NCBI GenBank assembly: GCA_022695795.1
Contig: MU404197.1
Coordinates: 1 to 64,000 of the forward strand
Source of the DNA: Biscogniauxia marginata
Taxonomy: Eukaryota > Ascomycota > Sordariomycetes > Xylariales > Xylariaceae
DNA: 64,000 nucleotides
Direction: 5' to 3'
The translations under genes were made by a program, and so were the position numbers. Positions within the stretch are counted from its first letter, which is position 1. Each line of letters opens with the position of its first letter. The notes beneath the pieces are model-generated. The model saw only the letters and a list, made by a program, of their open reading frames with translations. It ran no database searches and was not told the origin of the DNA. This document shows, piece by piece, positions 32,486 to 44,936 of the stretch.

Positions 32486-34659
32486 GATGCTGATGATGAT
32501 TCGTTGCGCAGAGAGGTCGGAGTTACTACTCGTAGGTGAATTGCTAGGTAGGTATGCTAGGTAGGTGGATGGGTAGATAGGTAAGTAGGTTAGCTCGATA
32601 TCTCTGCTTATTGTGAGTATACAGTAGAGTAGAGCAGGTTAGATGGCTGTCGGCTTGCTATGTGTACGAAGAAGAGTGCAGCGAGGAGTCATCCGAATGC
32701 GAAGGTTAGTGCAGTAGTCTTTTTAGGTTCCCGCTGTCCTTCCTAACGCGAAAGTAGAGCACTGTAAGTTACACGGGTTTCCAAGCTTTGCTGGGCGCAC
32801 ATTTTCATGTGGTGTGGTCTCTTCGTAAATGCGGGAAAAGCAGTCCATGGTTTCCGCCCATCGGAGGCGCTGAGAAACTTGGCAGCTGGAGATCACATAT
32901 CGTCTCGATGACATCGGCTACATGGTCGCTTATACCTACCTGTATAGATCGCCCGCAGTCCATTTGGATTGAGCTGATGCATCTCGAGCTTTCTTAGAAA
33001 ATTGTGTAAAGTTGGAACGGAAGTTGAAGATTGGATGGTGGTGGATCGAAAGTTTCTCAGCAGATAAAGTTCTCCGAGTACGGCAGTGTCGATATGTGGC
33101 CGGCCGCCAGCTGCTGCCAGCTGTAACGCTGCCTTTTAGCCGCTATTCCTAATGTACACTAGGTACACAGATAGTCTCACGCCATCCGTCCACACTATCC
33201 CGGGCAGGGTCTGGTTAGCTAAACTTATAGGAATATCTTGGAAAACCTTGACCATGGCGTGAGTGTATCAAGACCCACGATAGCCAATTCAGATCTCATG
33301 GAAATTTATCGAGAAAGTACCATGAGATACAAGTAGGCAGGTGATGTGACTATAGGGAGACTATGGCGAAAGGTTATCTAAGCCCCTGTCAGAATTTAAT
33401 AATTCATTCCTCTGACTGCTGTCCATCTCCAGGGAAGTGGTGAAGAACCAATGAATTTGGCCTTAGCTTAGATTTCGTAGTGCAACACGCACTACCGTAA
33501 TTAATAGAACCAACCCACTTACAACAACTCTTGTTCCCCTTTGCTTTGTGTGGCCCTACAACACATTTGACTATGGAATACTTCAACAATTCGAGTAAAC
33601 TACAAGTCGACGTCTTTCCTTGATGTTCAGGTTATTAAAGAACAGACGGAACTAATATCCATACCTAGTTCTATGCCAACAGCTCAGGATATAGATAGAC
33701 AATTATAAATTAGCCTTGATCCTAACGTGGATTTCATCTTTACAGTTCATTAGGTACTAGTCATTAGGTATTTATCGGTATATCACAGCAACCGCTCGGA
33801 GTCCTCCTTTGCCCATAAAGAGTCATACATCAGTATATTAAAAGTCAATATTTCAATCGGCGTAGCCTTTCATGATTATATTCCAGATTGTCGCGTGTTT
33901 TACCTTCAATAATCGCATGAAGAGCAATTTCAATAGCATGCCATCTCTCAATCTACTACTATGTAGGGATAGGTAATGTTGCTATATATCACTGCATATG
34001 CGTGAAGATAGTATTATTCTCTAATAGGAACACTAATAAATCAAACAACTTAGGTAGTTTAATCTAATAAGTATACACAATTGTCTACTAAACAGCTTTC
34101 TGGCTCACCTTCAACTCCCCCAATCTAAAGAGCTAATCCTATTGGTGTGTATAGGGCGTAATCGTTACTACGTATGTACACCGGTAGTTTCCCCATGGCG
34201 AGCACCTCATAGCCCCGGTTCAAATTTTGAACGGAACGCGAACCGGTCTATTGCTACCAAGAACTAGTTGCACCTTGATCGGCACCACAACACCATAATC
34301 ACGACAATGCACCCGATCTGGCAGGTAAGTATTCTTACCCGTATTCCCCGCTCACTGACGCGAATACCCTCGTAAATTGCACATCATCTGAAGAAGTTTA
34401 GCTCAATCCATGGATACACACTACTACCGTTACAAATCACTGCCACCACCAACGTCATCGTGTAATTATCTGGGCGTCTTAATTATTTGTCTACCTACCA
34501 GGCATATACCATGCAGCTAACGCGGGGTATTGGGGGAATACGTTGGGGTAGCTATATTTTATAGCTGAATGCCCTAACTTTACTCAAGTATTCACCTACA
34601 CACCTATGTGAACGTCGTTTATAAAGCAGCAGTCCATCCCCACGACCAAAAAATTCAGA
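32486..34659. other. Gene-poor divergent spacer
   Basis: This 2.2 kb lies between two divergent genes. TAGGTAGGTA runs lie just upstream of the dehydrogenase (32540–32590). The stretch 33600–34100 is AT-rich. No gene is seen. Confidence 0.55.
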
Positions 34660-36951
34660 ATGTGGTGGAGTACTAGAAGTCAAGCGGTGACTACGCTGCT
34701 GCTCGCTTATTGCCAGGCTTGCCTACACGAGCATCACTTCCATAGATCGGTCCTGAAGAGACAAGATACACCTCTAACACCCCTCACTCCAGAAGAAACT
34801 ATCCTGGTGGAGGCTATCTCAAACACTTCAATCTCGGGATGGTCGTATTATTACACTCACGGATACCACATTGCGGGGACGAACAGGACCATGGCTCAGT
34901 GGACGGCAGACCGTTGGGGTGAAAATGGTTGGAACTCTACCGTCGTGGCCTACGACGTCTTCATCAATTACCCTGTCAATAAATCCCTAAGCTTAACATA
35001 CGCAAACGGTAGTATCTTCCAACCGTCACTAGAGGAAGCCGTATTGAGCCAAGACGAGACAACTAGTTATCCTAATCGCGTGCCCACATTCCACGGCTAC
35101 TCGGCCAGCGGTAGCGCCGACGCGGAGTTCGTCTATATCGGCCGTGGCCAGCAAGTCGACTTCGACAGGTTGGTTGAGCTTGAAGTTCCCCTTGAAGGGA
35201 AGATCGCCATTTCTCGATACGGAGGGCCATTTAGGGGCCTGAAAGTCAAAAACGCTCAAGAACACAATATGATCGGGGTTATCACTTTCACCGATACAGC
35301 TGATGACGGAAACATAACCGAGGCGAACGGATACGCAGCGTACCCCGACGGCCCTGCACGGAACCCGACCTCGGTACAGCGAGGCAGCGTGCAGTTCCTT
35401 TCTACTTATCCAGGCGATCCAACCACGCCGGGATATCCCTCCAAGGAAGACTCACCGAGGGCCGATCCCAGCCCAGTTCTACCTAGAATTCCCTCGATAC
35501 CGATTTCGTACATTAACGCGATTCCATTCCTTGCCGCCCTTGATGGATACGGGGTAACTGGAGAGGAAGTCAATCGCACGAATTGGGTGGGCGCCCTAAA
35601 TGTTTCTTATAGTACCGGCCCGGCACCGGGTACGACAATCAGCTTGAGCAATCTAATGGAAGAAACTTATACACCGATCTGGAATACTATTGGGATCATC
35701 AACGGCACAAACGCAGACGAGACCATTGTTATTGGAAACCACAGAGATGCCTGGATTGTCGGAGGCGCTGCTGACCCGAACAGCGGGAGTGCTATTGTAG
35801 TTGAACTAGCAAAGGCCTTTGGCAAGCTGCTGGCGCAGAGTTGGAAACCGACGAGAAATATTGTCTTGGGCTCCTGGGACGGGGAGGAATACGGGCTGCT
35901 TGGGTCAACTGAATGGGTTGAGGAATACATACCTTGGTTGACTGACACGGCTGTTTCGTATCTTAATGTTGATGTTGGCGCATCTGGGGTATTTCCATAC
36001 ATCGACGCTACACCTGAGCTACATTCGATAGCGACCGAAACCATGAAAAAGGTTTTGTGGTTAGACACGAATAGGACCATGTACGACGTATGGTATGAGT
36101 ACACCGGGGGTGACATAGGAGTCCTAGGAAGCGGTAGTGATTACACGGCCTTCGTTCACAACGGCATTGGTGCAGTAAGTAAAGCACTGGTAGCAAAAGC
36201 AAAGCCCGTCCAGAGGTTAACATCAGACAGATTGATATGGGTGCAAATCCTGGCGAGAACGACGCTGTTTACCATTACCATAGCAACTTCGACTCTTACC
36301 ATTGGATGTCGACGTTTGGTGATCCGGGGTTCCTGGCCCATAAGTACATAGCTCAGGTAAGGCCACCTAACCGCCTAGCATTCTCGTGTGCACAATTGGC
36401 TAATATTCTGCCAGTACCTTGCGCTTTTGGCTTATAATCTAGCCAGCCCAGAGCGGATTCAGTTCGATGTGCCGAACTGGGCTACACAGATGGATAAGTA
36501 TTACGACGAGTTGATCACAACAATTAACTCCACCTCGGAGACATTGGATACTTCTGCTCTCCGTAGTGCACTAGACGAGTTCACGCTAAGAGCGCAAGAG
36601 GTTCAAGCTCTCGACGACCAGGCAGTAGCAACGAATGACCCGGCGTTGACAACGTTGGTGAACCATAAGTACCGAGACTTCCAGCGCGGCTTCGTGTCTC
36701 AAGGAGGTCTTCCGGATCGAGAGTTTTTCAAACATCTTATCTTTGCGCCGGGCCTCGACACAGGTTCGTATCTCCAGCATTACCTTCTTAAACCGAGTAG
36801 TCGTATTAGCTAATACGTTCTAGGGTATGCGCCAACTACGTTTCCCGGGATCACAGAGGCTTTTAATGCTGGCAATCTCACACTTGCGGCCGAATTCGTA
36901 CAAAAGACAGCAGATGCGATTCTCAGGGCCGCGAACATCATCAGGACCTAG
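34660..36951 (+). CDS. Secreted M28 peptidase, glutamate carboxypeptidase II-like
   Basis: Four exons (34660–36174, 36231–36356, 36415–36763, 36824–36951) give 2118 nt, 705 aa; introns are 56–60 bp. This is a two-zinc peptidase of the NAALADase/transferrin-receptor-like group, which trims acidic residues or short peptides. An N-terminal hydrophobic stretch (about residues 8–20) followed by KR at about 34–35 suggests a secretory signal and Kex2-type processing. A protease-associated domain occupies about 130–230. Zinc and catalytic residues are in GNHRDAW (His361), AADPNSGS (Asp372), WDGEEYG (Glu409–Glu410), NVDV (Asp438) and VYHYHSNFDS in exon 2. The C-terminal helical dimerisation domain ends with TGYAPTTFPGITEA. 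The last exon, though short, completes this conserved end. Several Asn-X-Ser/Thr sites fit a glycosylated extracellular enzyme. Confidence 0.93.
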
Positions 36952-37311
36952 AGTGCTAGAGAATTTTATTTATACCATGAGGAGTCACTGTGTAGCTGGT
37001 ATAGTCGGTTAGAATTTACGCTTGAGCAAAGACAGAACACCTCAAATATCGACATGGTATATGGTGGTTAAAAGGATCGATTGATTATCGCCAGTTGCCT
37101 GTGCTAATAATAATAGTACTATCTATTAGTTTATAGTATAATGTGTCTAATGCCCGCCCAAAACACCGGCCCACATGCAATTCATGTCCATTCCTGAGTG
37201 AATAAATGCCGTAAGCGGCCCCCATTCCATGTCTTAACCCTTGCGCCCTATCCGAGGGGCTCCCTAAGATAAGCAAATACCATCATTTCATCACGTCTCT
37301 CCCCATCTTCT
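36952..37311. other. Convergent spacer
   Basis: This 360 bp lies between the peptidase and the small secreted protein, which converge here. No gene is seen. Confidence 0.6.
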
Positions 37312-37974
37312 CTAACAAGAATATTCGACGAAGAACCCATTCTTGTCGTCCTGGTCGAAGTAAACGTGACCCTCTCCGCTTTCCTCCTTGTCGATCGACA
37401 GGTGGAAGTACATATTCTCGGCGCACGAGTAAGGGCCCAGGGTGTGGTTGGCGGCGCCGTACTGGGGGAGGTCCCATCTGGTGAAGTCGGCGTGCCTCCT
37501 CTCGGGCGTCGTCGACGCCTCGATGTACGGCTGCACGGCCCCGTACGAGATGGACTCGCCGTCGGCGGGAAATCCGTTGAGCTGCAGCACGGAGGTCAGG
37601 CCGTTGCCCGAGACGACGAAGTTCCGCTCGTCGGCCTCGGCCTGGATCCAGATCACGGTGCACGTCTTGGCCTCGGCCGGCACGCCCCGTACCACCATCG
37701 CCTGCTCCCGCGTCTCCGTCTCCGAGCTCGTCGACTGTACTTCGATGTGTGTCACGGGCGCCTCGGCGGCGTCCGGCCGCGCCGGGTACAGGTTGTATAG
37801 CGTCGGCGCAGCCCTCGCGGATCCCGTGGGACACGCTGCGGCGGCGGCCGAGGAGGAGGGGACGGGCTGACGGCGGTTGAGCTGACCGTAGGAACTTGTG
37901 CCGGTGATAGGGCTCGCCGCCGCGACAGCTACGAAGCAGGCCAATGAGGTAGTGATTCCGGAGAAGTAATGCAT
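37312..37974 (-). CDS. Small secreted protein, unknown function
   Basis: This is an intronless gene of 220 aa. Residues 1–20 (MHYFSGITTSLACFVAVAAA) are a classic signal peptide. A dibasic Arg-Arg at 34–35 followed by Gln looks like a Kex2 propeptide site. An Ala/Ser-rich linker follows, then a probably beta-rich domain (about 65–220) with conserved-looking TVIWIQAEADERNF and QLNGFPADGESISYG. It ends with a motif containing YSCAENMYFHLS and FFVEYSC. Four Cys outside the signal allow two disulfides. The C-terminal layout recalls But2-like secreted fungal proteins, but I am not sure. It is G/C-rich at third positions and clearly coding. Confidence 0.8.
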   Translation of the reverse strand: MHYFSGITTSLACFVAVAAASPITGTSSYGQLNRRQPVPSSSAAAAACPTGSARAAPTLYNLYPARPDAAEAPVTHIEVQSTSSETETREQAMVVRGVPAEAKTCTVIWIQAEADERNFVVSGNGLTSVLQLNGFPADGESISYGAVQPYIEASTTPERRHADFTRWDLPQYGAANHTLGPYSCAENMYFHLSIDKEESGEGHVYFDQDDKNGFFVEYSC

Positions 37975-40900
37975 TGTTTGATCGAGTTGATATTATAGTG
38001 TATGGTGTGTTTGATGTGGTAATAACAGGAAGTACACTGGTTTCTAGTGACTTATTCAGGCCAAGAGAACAAGCAAATAAAGACGTCCGACGAAAGGATC
38101 GTTATTGTTGAAGATGGATAAGGTACGATAAGACACCTACGACGAGGAAGGTGAAATTACAATGTTTAAATACACACAAGAAGTTTTGGTGTAAATACAG
38201 TAGTGCCTACAGGTGCGGAGGTTGGGCCCTGCATGACATCGACAACCAACAACTCGGCCGGGGAGGGGGCTATGTTCCGGGCTGACGGACTTAGAATAAC
38301 ATCTGTACGCCGAATCCACAGACGACAGGGGAGTAGGCAAGTAATAACTCGCCAAGCTTCTGGCCGTGGAACCATCATCTTCTCATTCTGGAGCCTAAAG
38401 TTCGAGTAGATCTCCCAGTTGCCAAGGTGACTAGCTCATAGGCCGCTCATAGGTTGCTCATAGGCTACTCAGAGGGTAGAGCTGCTGGCCGTCCTAACCA
38501 AACGTATGGCTAGCTATCGTAGCTATCGGGCATTTGCATGGTGGCGGTGAGGAGCGAAGGTAAGCGGTCGTCGTGGCACCGTTTAGGGGTTGATTGTGGT
38601 AGAGTCCACATCGCTTTGCCACCCCAGAAATCCTGCCCACGATCCCTTTTTCGGCCCTTGCTTTGGCAATCAACTCAGAGAAACTGCCTGACTGCTGACA
38701 TCAACCTCTCTTATTGACAATCAACCAAGTAAACAAATATTCTAGATAAGCAAAAGTCGAGTGCGGAGTCGCCCGAGCCCCTCTATCCCATGGGAATATC
38801 ACCATAGGCGAGGTGGTTGGTCAGAAAAGATTTGCACTCTAGCACGGGCTGCGATCTGCACCGGACGGTTGCAAATCTTTTTCTTTCTTTCTTTGTCAAC
38901 CACCTTGATATTTGCAACTCTCTTTAAACCGTAGGGCCATTTCTTCTTGATACTGTACTAAACGAATGGAGCCCACTAGGTAGTTCAAGCTCCTCGGGAT
39001 ATTCGAATTCTGATTGTTCCGTACTGGACTGGATTGGCTGCGAGGGTCAAGCAGCCAAGACTAAGACTGGGATTCTCCAAATTGACCACATTTAAACAGT
39101 TTCTATTTTAAACCTTCGCACCCTGCGCCAACCCGACAAGTCAAGTCAGCTTCTCTGCTCGTGAGGCGCCGTAAGACAATACCTATACGTGCTAGTATGT
39201 ACAGAATACGTCTTATCTAAGAGCGTTCGAACACTGCCAACGAATATACGACTGATTTAAGTACCTAGGTACCTACCTATTTATACTCATACGTGTTGGC
39301 TAGCACATAAGGTTATCTGCAATGTAACGTAGCGAGTGTCGGCTTAGCATTACACTAATGTAAGTATGCATTCGCTCATCTGCCATGTTGCCAATGGGAT
39401 CGTGTGTCCCCTGCAGCATTGTAGATCCCCCACTACCTTCACCTGAGGTAATTAAGAGAGTTTGCGCTTTTATCCGAAAAGCGAGATGAGGATATAAAAT
39501 GACTAAGCATGGAATCTGTAAAATGACAGATATGTATGGGGTTTATGGTAATAAGTCACATTATGCGAGGACATAGCGGATTCTAGAACCAAGAAGGAAG
39601 TGTGGGAATAGGTAGCCTAAACGCTTTGTGAGGTAAAGAAATGGTAACTTTACAGCAACAAATGTTCTTTCTGGCTGGTCCATGAATCTACTAGGTAGGT
39701 ACCTAGTTAGGGAAATAAGACGTTAGGTTCAACGTTGCTATGCTATTCCTAATGACTAAACCACACTCCGCCGTATGGTAAGCAGAGTTTAAAAGATCTT
39801 AGTTCAAACTTAATGCGAGTCAATTCATTAGGTCGCTTGGTAAACATTACTTCTTTAAGTTGTTAAGTGTTGCTGCCTATTGTCTTGGATATAACTCTAG
39901 GGGTCCTCATTACTAAAACAGGTGTCAAGATGATAACTGTCATATACAGCTACAAGGCATCTTAAGCTATCGTGTATATAAAGGGGATAGGTCTTCTCAT
40001 CTTCCAGATATTCTCCTACCTTTACTCTGGCAACTTCATAACTCCGTATCTCAATAATAATGGCATGCCGATCATAGATTTAGGTATAATAAGAAGGGGC
40101 TAGATCACTAAATTATGTACTCCAAGTGAATTTCTAGTTTAAATATTTTTATTACATAGTTAAACAAGGCTATAAGCTATTTTGAGGTTATACGGTCATC
40201 TTAGGCGAGTTAATTTCAGGGTCTCAATGTATCGTAAATATACAAAGAGGTTGTTATATCTAGTAGTTAAGGAAGATTATATCAAATTTAATTATAAAAT
40301 ATAAAATTAACTGTCTGTTTAAAGTTAGCATCACCTTAATGAATGAAAGACACTATCTTGGGGCGTTAATCATTTCCTCTCATTATGTCATTAGGGCAAT
40401 AAGTAACAAAGTCTAGAATATCATAATTTGTGTGCATTTATAGGCTGCTTGGCGAATATCGATTGGGTGTAATATGTCACCCAAGTGTTTGGGTTTCATT
40501 GTATTAGGTTTCTCGATACAACTATAAAACTATTTTGGCTCCCTTGACAAGACAGAAAGAGCAAGGCTTGAACCATGAAAAGATTAAAGGAGTTGATCAG
40601 GCCATACCACTTCGCGTGTCTAATTTGTATGATTAACATTAATTCGCTACCATGACACGTATTGAAAGATATCATCCTATTTAGCACATCCATCGCACGA
40701 GTTTCGTAGTATTCGTCTTCGTGAGCATGTGATATGCGAGGCTCACGTTTTGTGCAAATATGCATATAAATGTTGAAGAGTTGGTATAGAAGCCTCCAGG
40801 ACTGGAAGTTCTGGGATCTAAAAATGGAATCCTTTATACCACCTAACCACCATAGGACGGACGTGTTCTTTTACGTAACCTTTGCAGTTGTGGCACTAGA

Positions 40901-41184
40901 TGTGGCAGTATACCGGGGTGAGCTGCGGTCCTTTGAACTCTGTCGCGGCACAGCCATCGTTAAATAGTGACTCGACTAAGCAAGACTGAGTGAGTAGGAG
41001 TGCGTGGTGCCTAATGAGCCCTAATTCAACCCCGAAGGGCACTAGCTCTCATTAGAACATACGAGTTCTTCCATCGAGAGCGAACACAGAAAACTGGCCA
41101 AGAGTAAGCCCTGGATACATGTAATTCCGTCGTGGTCTGTTGTGACAATTTCAAGGAGAACCTCCGTCATGCCCGTTTCCCCAA
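37975..41184. other. 3.2 kb gene-free stretch
   Basis: There is no gene I can support. The part 39900–40500 is strongly AT-rich. CTCATAGG(C/T) is repeated three times near 38437–38466, and TACCTAGGTACCTACC occurs at 39261–39280. Confidence 0.5.
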
Positions 41185-41727
41185 CTAAATATGGTCTGTA
41201 AGCCATCGCAATGCCTTCTCGTAACCCTGTCTGAAAGCAAGGGAGCACATACATAGCTTAATAGGCCGAGTATAGAAGTGTTCTAAGTCGAGCTCGTAGC
41301 GTAGTTCCTCCTCTGAGACGGCATACAGATGGTCGATTTTGTTTCCTAACACCACGATCGGAATTGCCTGCATCTCCTTTGTAGCTAGCAGAGCATCGAG
41401 CTCGGCCTTTACCTCGACGAATCGCTGGTGATCCGCTGCGTCAACGAGGAAGATGATTCCGGCAACGCCATGGAGATGATCATTCCAGAATCGTCAGCCT
41501 TGCTGGCAGCCACCGGAATTAATTGCCACGAACCTGACATTGTGGATCACTAGCTCTTCCGACGTGGAATGTAGGGTAGGTTGGGGACCTTCCGGTCTAT
41601 GGTGAGCCATTTGCATCAGTAATGTCGACTTTCCAGCCTTATTTAGTCCGAGTATGAGGATCTTGATCTTCTTGTTAAGCAGACCGAAGAATCCCATGAA
41701 GCTGTAGACCCAGTTAAGAATCTCCAT
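41185..41727 (-). pseudogene. Intronless SAR1-like small GTPase copy with nonsense codon
   Basis: The frame matches SAR1, the GTPase that starts COPII vesicle budding at the ER, along its full length (about 180 codons against about 189). Visible are the N-terminal helix ILNWVYSF, P-loop GLNKAGKST, switch I PTLHSTSEEL, the switch II region SGGCQQG, then GIIFLVDAADHQRF and GNKID. It ends with CSLAFRQGYEKALRWL. A TGA at 41494–41496 stands just after QQG, where the family has Arg; a CGA-to-TGA change would produce it. The switch II Asp is Asn and the catalytic His is Cys. Everything else stays in one frame with no intron, although SAR1 genes in filamentous fungi normally have introns. It is therefore probably a retrocopy or diverged duplicate that decayed. 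The ATG at 41727 matches the family start. Confidence 0.87.
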
Positions 41728-43245
41728 CTCACTGGTAGGTATTGGCACTGGACAAGAGTAATAGCCGCCAAGGAACTGTGTCTTTTTTCGCGCAATGGCG
41801 GGACCAGATCTCGTGTGGGCTAGGTTATATATATATACATATAAGGTATATCCGATAGGTGTGTGGTTGAAAGTCCTGATGTGAACTTTGTGAAAAGATT
41901 TAGACTTCTATGCGGTAGCGGTACCTTGGAACCATCCAAAAACTACAGTATGTCATTCGATGGGACAAGAGCTTGTTCTCAAGGGCTTGGGGCAGAAGAA
42001 GCATTTGTATTAACTGGTACTCTATTCATGCGAGGGAAAGCACTCAAAAGCAAATCCCAAGCCCAGGAGAGGCAAGTGAAGCTCCTTGTTTACAGTTCGC
42101 GGGAAAGCAGCTAATAACGCATGCCTACTCCCCGTACCATCTAAGAAAGAGAGTAGGCACTGTGGGCGCGTACCTAGGTACCTATACCTTAACCATTTCC
42201 TCCATGTGCCTATCTCGGAGGCATCTATGTCTCTGAATTCGTATGTTTGATATTGCATGACAACAGTCGTCACCATAACCATATAAATCCCAGGTAGGCA
42301 AAGGTGGGGGTTTTTTTTTGAGGGAAACATGCTACGAAGGCCAGTCAAGGGCGTAAACATCGGCGGAGTCCTGCTATAGATAGACCTATATATGAGAACT
42401 TATAGTTACGAGGAATATGAAGGGCATTGTTATTGGGCCATGAAATGGAACCATTAGTAAGGGACAGACGTTTGAAATCTCCCAATAATACCATGCAGTG
42501 GCGCTCTTGTTAAGGAAGTTTGGAATGAATTCATTAGGTCCTCCTAGTGGGATTGTCCTTCGATAGTAATCCTGCCGCTATTTTAGGTGTGTGATGAGTA
42601 TTGCCGATCATAGCTTAGACATCACATTCGGGGTCCCATCGAGACAGGCTACAGCCTTACTCTACATGAGCCTCCGTTTTTACCTTTAATCAAGTTGGAT
42701 ACAACTACAATTGAATAGTCAGTGATCCCACGGTGGAGAAGTAGCCTACGTACACTCCCACGCCATGATACAAATCCCTTGACGCGGTGCTACGCTGCTA
42801 CGATACTGCTACACTACTAGATGGTTGGCTTAATCTCCTCATGTACAAGCCGAGTCACAGGCACGTTGGCGTTTTTCCTAACGTCGACTGCCAAATATCG
42901 CAGTACCTCGAGAGCGTCGTTTCCGGTATCGCTGTTGGAAAGAAACCTTACCTGCCGGACAGTTGACATAAACTATTCAATCTAACTTTTTCGCGGACTA
43001 GCTTTTCGGGGAATGATCCAGAAACAGGAAATAGCTCTACTAAGCTTAACCTACTTCGGAAGATCGTTCCATAGGTAGGATCATATACCTCGGTGTATCA
43101 TTGTTCGACAAATGATAGATGCGGGGTTAGATTAGCGATGAGCTTGAACCGTTATGCTTGCGGGCTCTTGAAAATATCAGGATATTCCAAGCATCACTAT
43201 AACCGCCGTGGCAATTACTCAGAAAAGGGTCTAGAAGTTATAGCG
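41728..43245. other. Gene-poor divergent spacer
   Basis: No gene is recognised. It contains (TA)n near 41830 and TACCTAGGTACCTA at 42171–42186. The right end is upstream of the esterase; an in-frame ATG at 43138 is an alternative, less likely esterase start. Confidence 0.5.
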
Positions 43246-44500
43246 ATGAGTACCGAAATTCCAGGAGCTGCCCAGGAAAAGGGACAGCGAACACTCGAGG
43301 TGAAAGCGGAAGATATATTTGAACCCAATCTTCTGGCAATATATAACCCTGAGATCGTCAAGCATGTCCTCAAGGCATCGGCTTCAGGTGTTCCAGCACA
43401 GCACGAGGTGCCTATAAAAGAACTTCGCGCCAACCCCTCCAAGTATGCGCCTCCATGGGCACAAGACGTCACCGGATGGGAAAGAGTTACTGATCAGGAG
43501 ATCACGTCGGAGGATGGAGCCAAGATTCCTGTCAAGATCTACCATCCTGACCCTAGCCAGTTTGGCGAAGGTCCCTATGGCGTGCATTTGAACTTTCACG
43601 GTATCCGATTGCGCTTCTCAAAGATACGATATTCATGCTGACTTGGGCGTATAGGAGGCGGATTTGTCTTCGGTGACTTGACATCTGAGTCCCAGCTGTG
43701 CCTAAGTATGCGTGATGGCGCCGGCGTTGTAGTGATTGATGTAAACTACCGCCATTGTCCGGGTGAGCCTCGAATTGATGGAGTCATTCTCACAGATTAC
43801 TGACTGGTTCGTTCGCTGTAGAAACCGTCTGGGGGAAATGCATGCTGGATGCTTGGGCGGCACTTCTGTGGGTAAGAGACATTTATATACCTAATTATTT
43901 TTATGTATCTGCCAAGCTCTAACTGGGTAATAGGCGCGAGCCTCGGCGACCACATTGAATATCAACCCGGACTCGATTTCGATTGGGGGTATATCTGCTG
44001 GTGCTCACATATCAATTGTGCTGCAGCACATGGCTAGAGATGCCGGGGTTCGACTAAAGCTGTGCATGGCGACGGTGCCACCTTCGACTGCAGGCTTACA
44101 GTACGATGACTATACTGACTCTCCGTTTCCATCTTTCCGTGAATTTGCTAACGGGCCCATATTACCCTGGGCGCGAATCAAGTTCTTTGGGAATTACTGT
44201 TTCCCAAGAGACAAGCGAGAGGAGATCCGAGCGATGTGGCCGCACTGGTGGTTCGCACCTCTAAATGCTAACAACTGGAGCGGATTGTGCCCGACATTTA
44301 TCAGGACCGGGGAGTGCGACCCGTTGCGGGACGAGGGTGAAGCCTACGGGCTGCAACTCGTGACTGGCGGGACAGAGGTCAAATTGAAACGATATCTGGG
44401 ATGTCCGCATACGTTTATGTTCTTTACTTGGTTCGCAAAGAAGAAAGAGTATGACATGGATTCTGTTATCGCTTTGAGGGAAGCACACGCAAATCATTGA
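43246..44500 (+). CDS. Alpha/beta-hydrolase, HSL-type esterase/lipase
   Basis: Exons 43246–43600, 43655–43762, 43822–43871 and 43934–44500 total 1080 nt, 359 aa; introns are 54–62 bp. The fold-3 (hormone-sensitive-lipase-like) signature is complete: oxyanion loop HGGGF at residue 118 onward (split by intron 1), the nucleophile in GGISAGA (Ser192), the acid in GECDPLRDEG (Asp300) and His330 in GCPHTF. There is no signal peptide, so it probably acts inside the cell on small esters. The substrate cannot be predicted. The start at 43246 gives the normal family N-terminus; an ATG at 43138 would add 36 residues without family likeness. It lies 4.4 kb from the aromatic-degradation genes, so a role in releasing aromatic acids from esters is conceivable but unproven. 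Confidence 0.9.
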
Positions 44501-44936
44501 TAGAGTAATATCGCATCTCGATGTGTTTTCTCGGAATCGAACGATATTGGCAGAGTATTAACGCCTTGGCGGTTTCATGGCAGCAAAACCACGCTGGCTT
44601 TGCAGGGCGGACTATTAAATGAAAGCAACGGGTACCCTGGCGCATTGTATTTCCGCGTCATGGCTACTAAACTTTCCAAGAAAAGATCATCGCAGGTAGT
44701 GCAATAAGGAGGGAAGCGATACCTGATTTGTCGACCGCATGTATGTAAATCCATTTACCTAGTACTGAACTAACTGGCAATTTGGCATAGGCTGAATAAT
44801 ATTTTATTTCAATGTGTAAATTAAAGTCCAAATAATATAATACATTTGCTGCTAGACATGCCCGCATTGTAGCTATCGAATCTGTCAAGTCTTTCCCCGC
44901 CGAACCCGAGCACGGTCGCCGTGTCTCCCGCATCGA
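44501..44936. other. Convergent spacer
   Basis: This 436 bp lies between the 3' ends of the esterase and rhodopsin-domain genes; nothing else is recognised in it. Confidence 0.6.
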
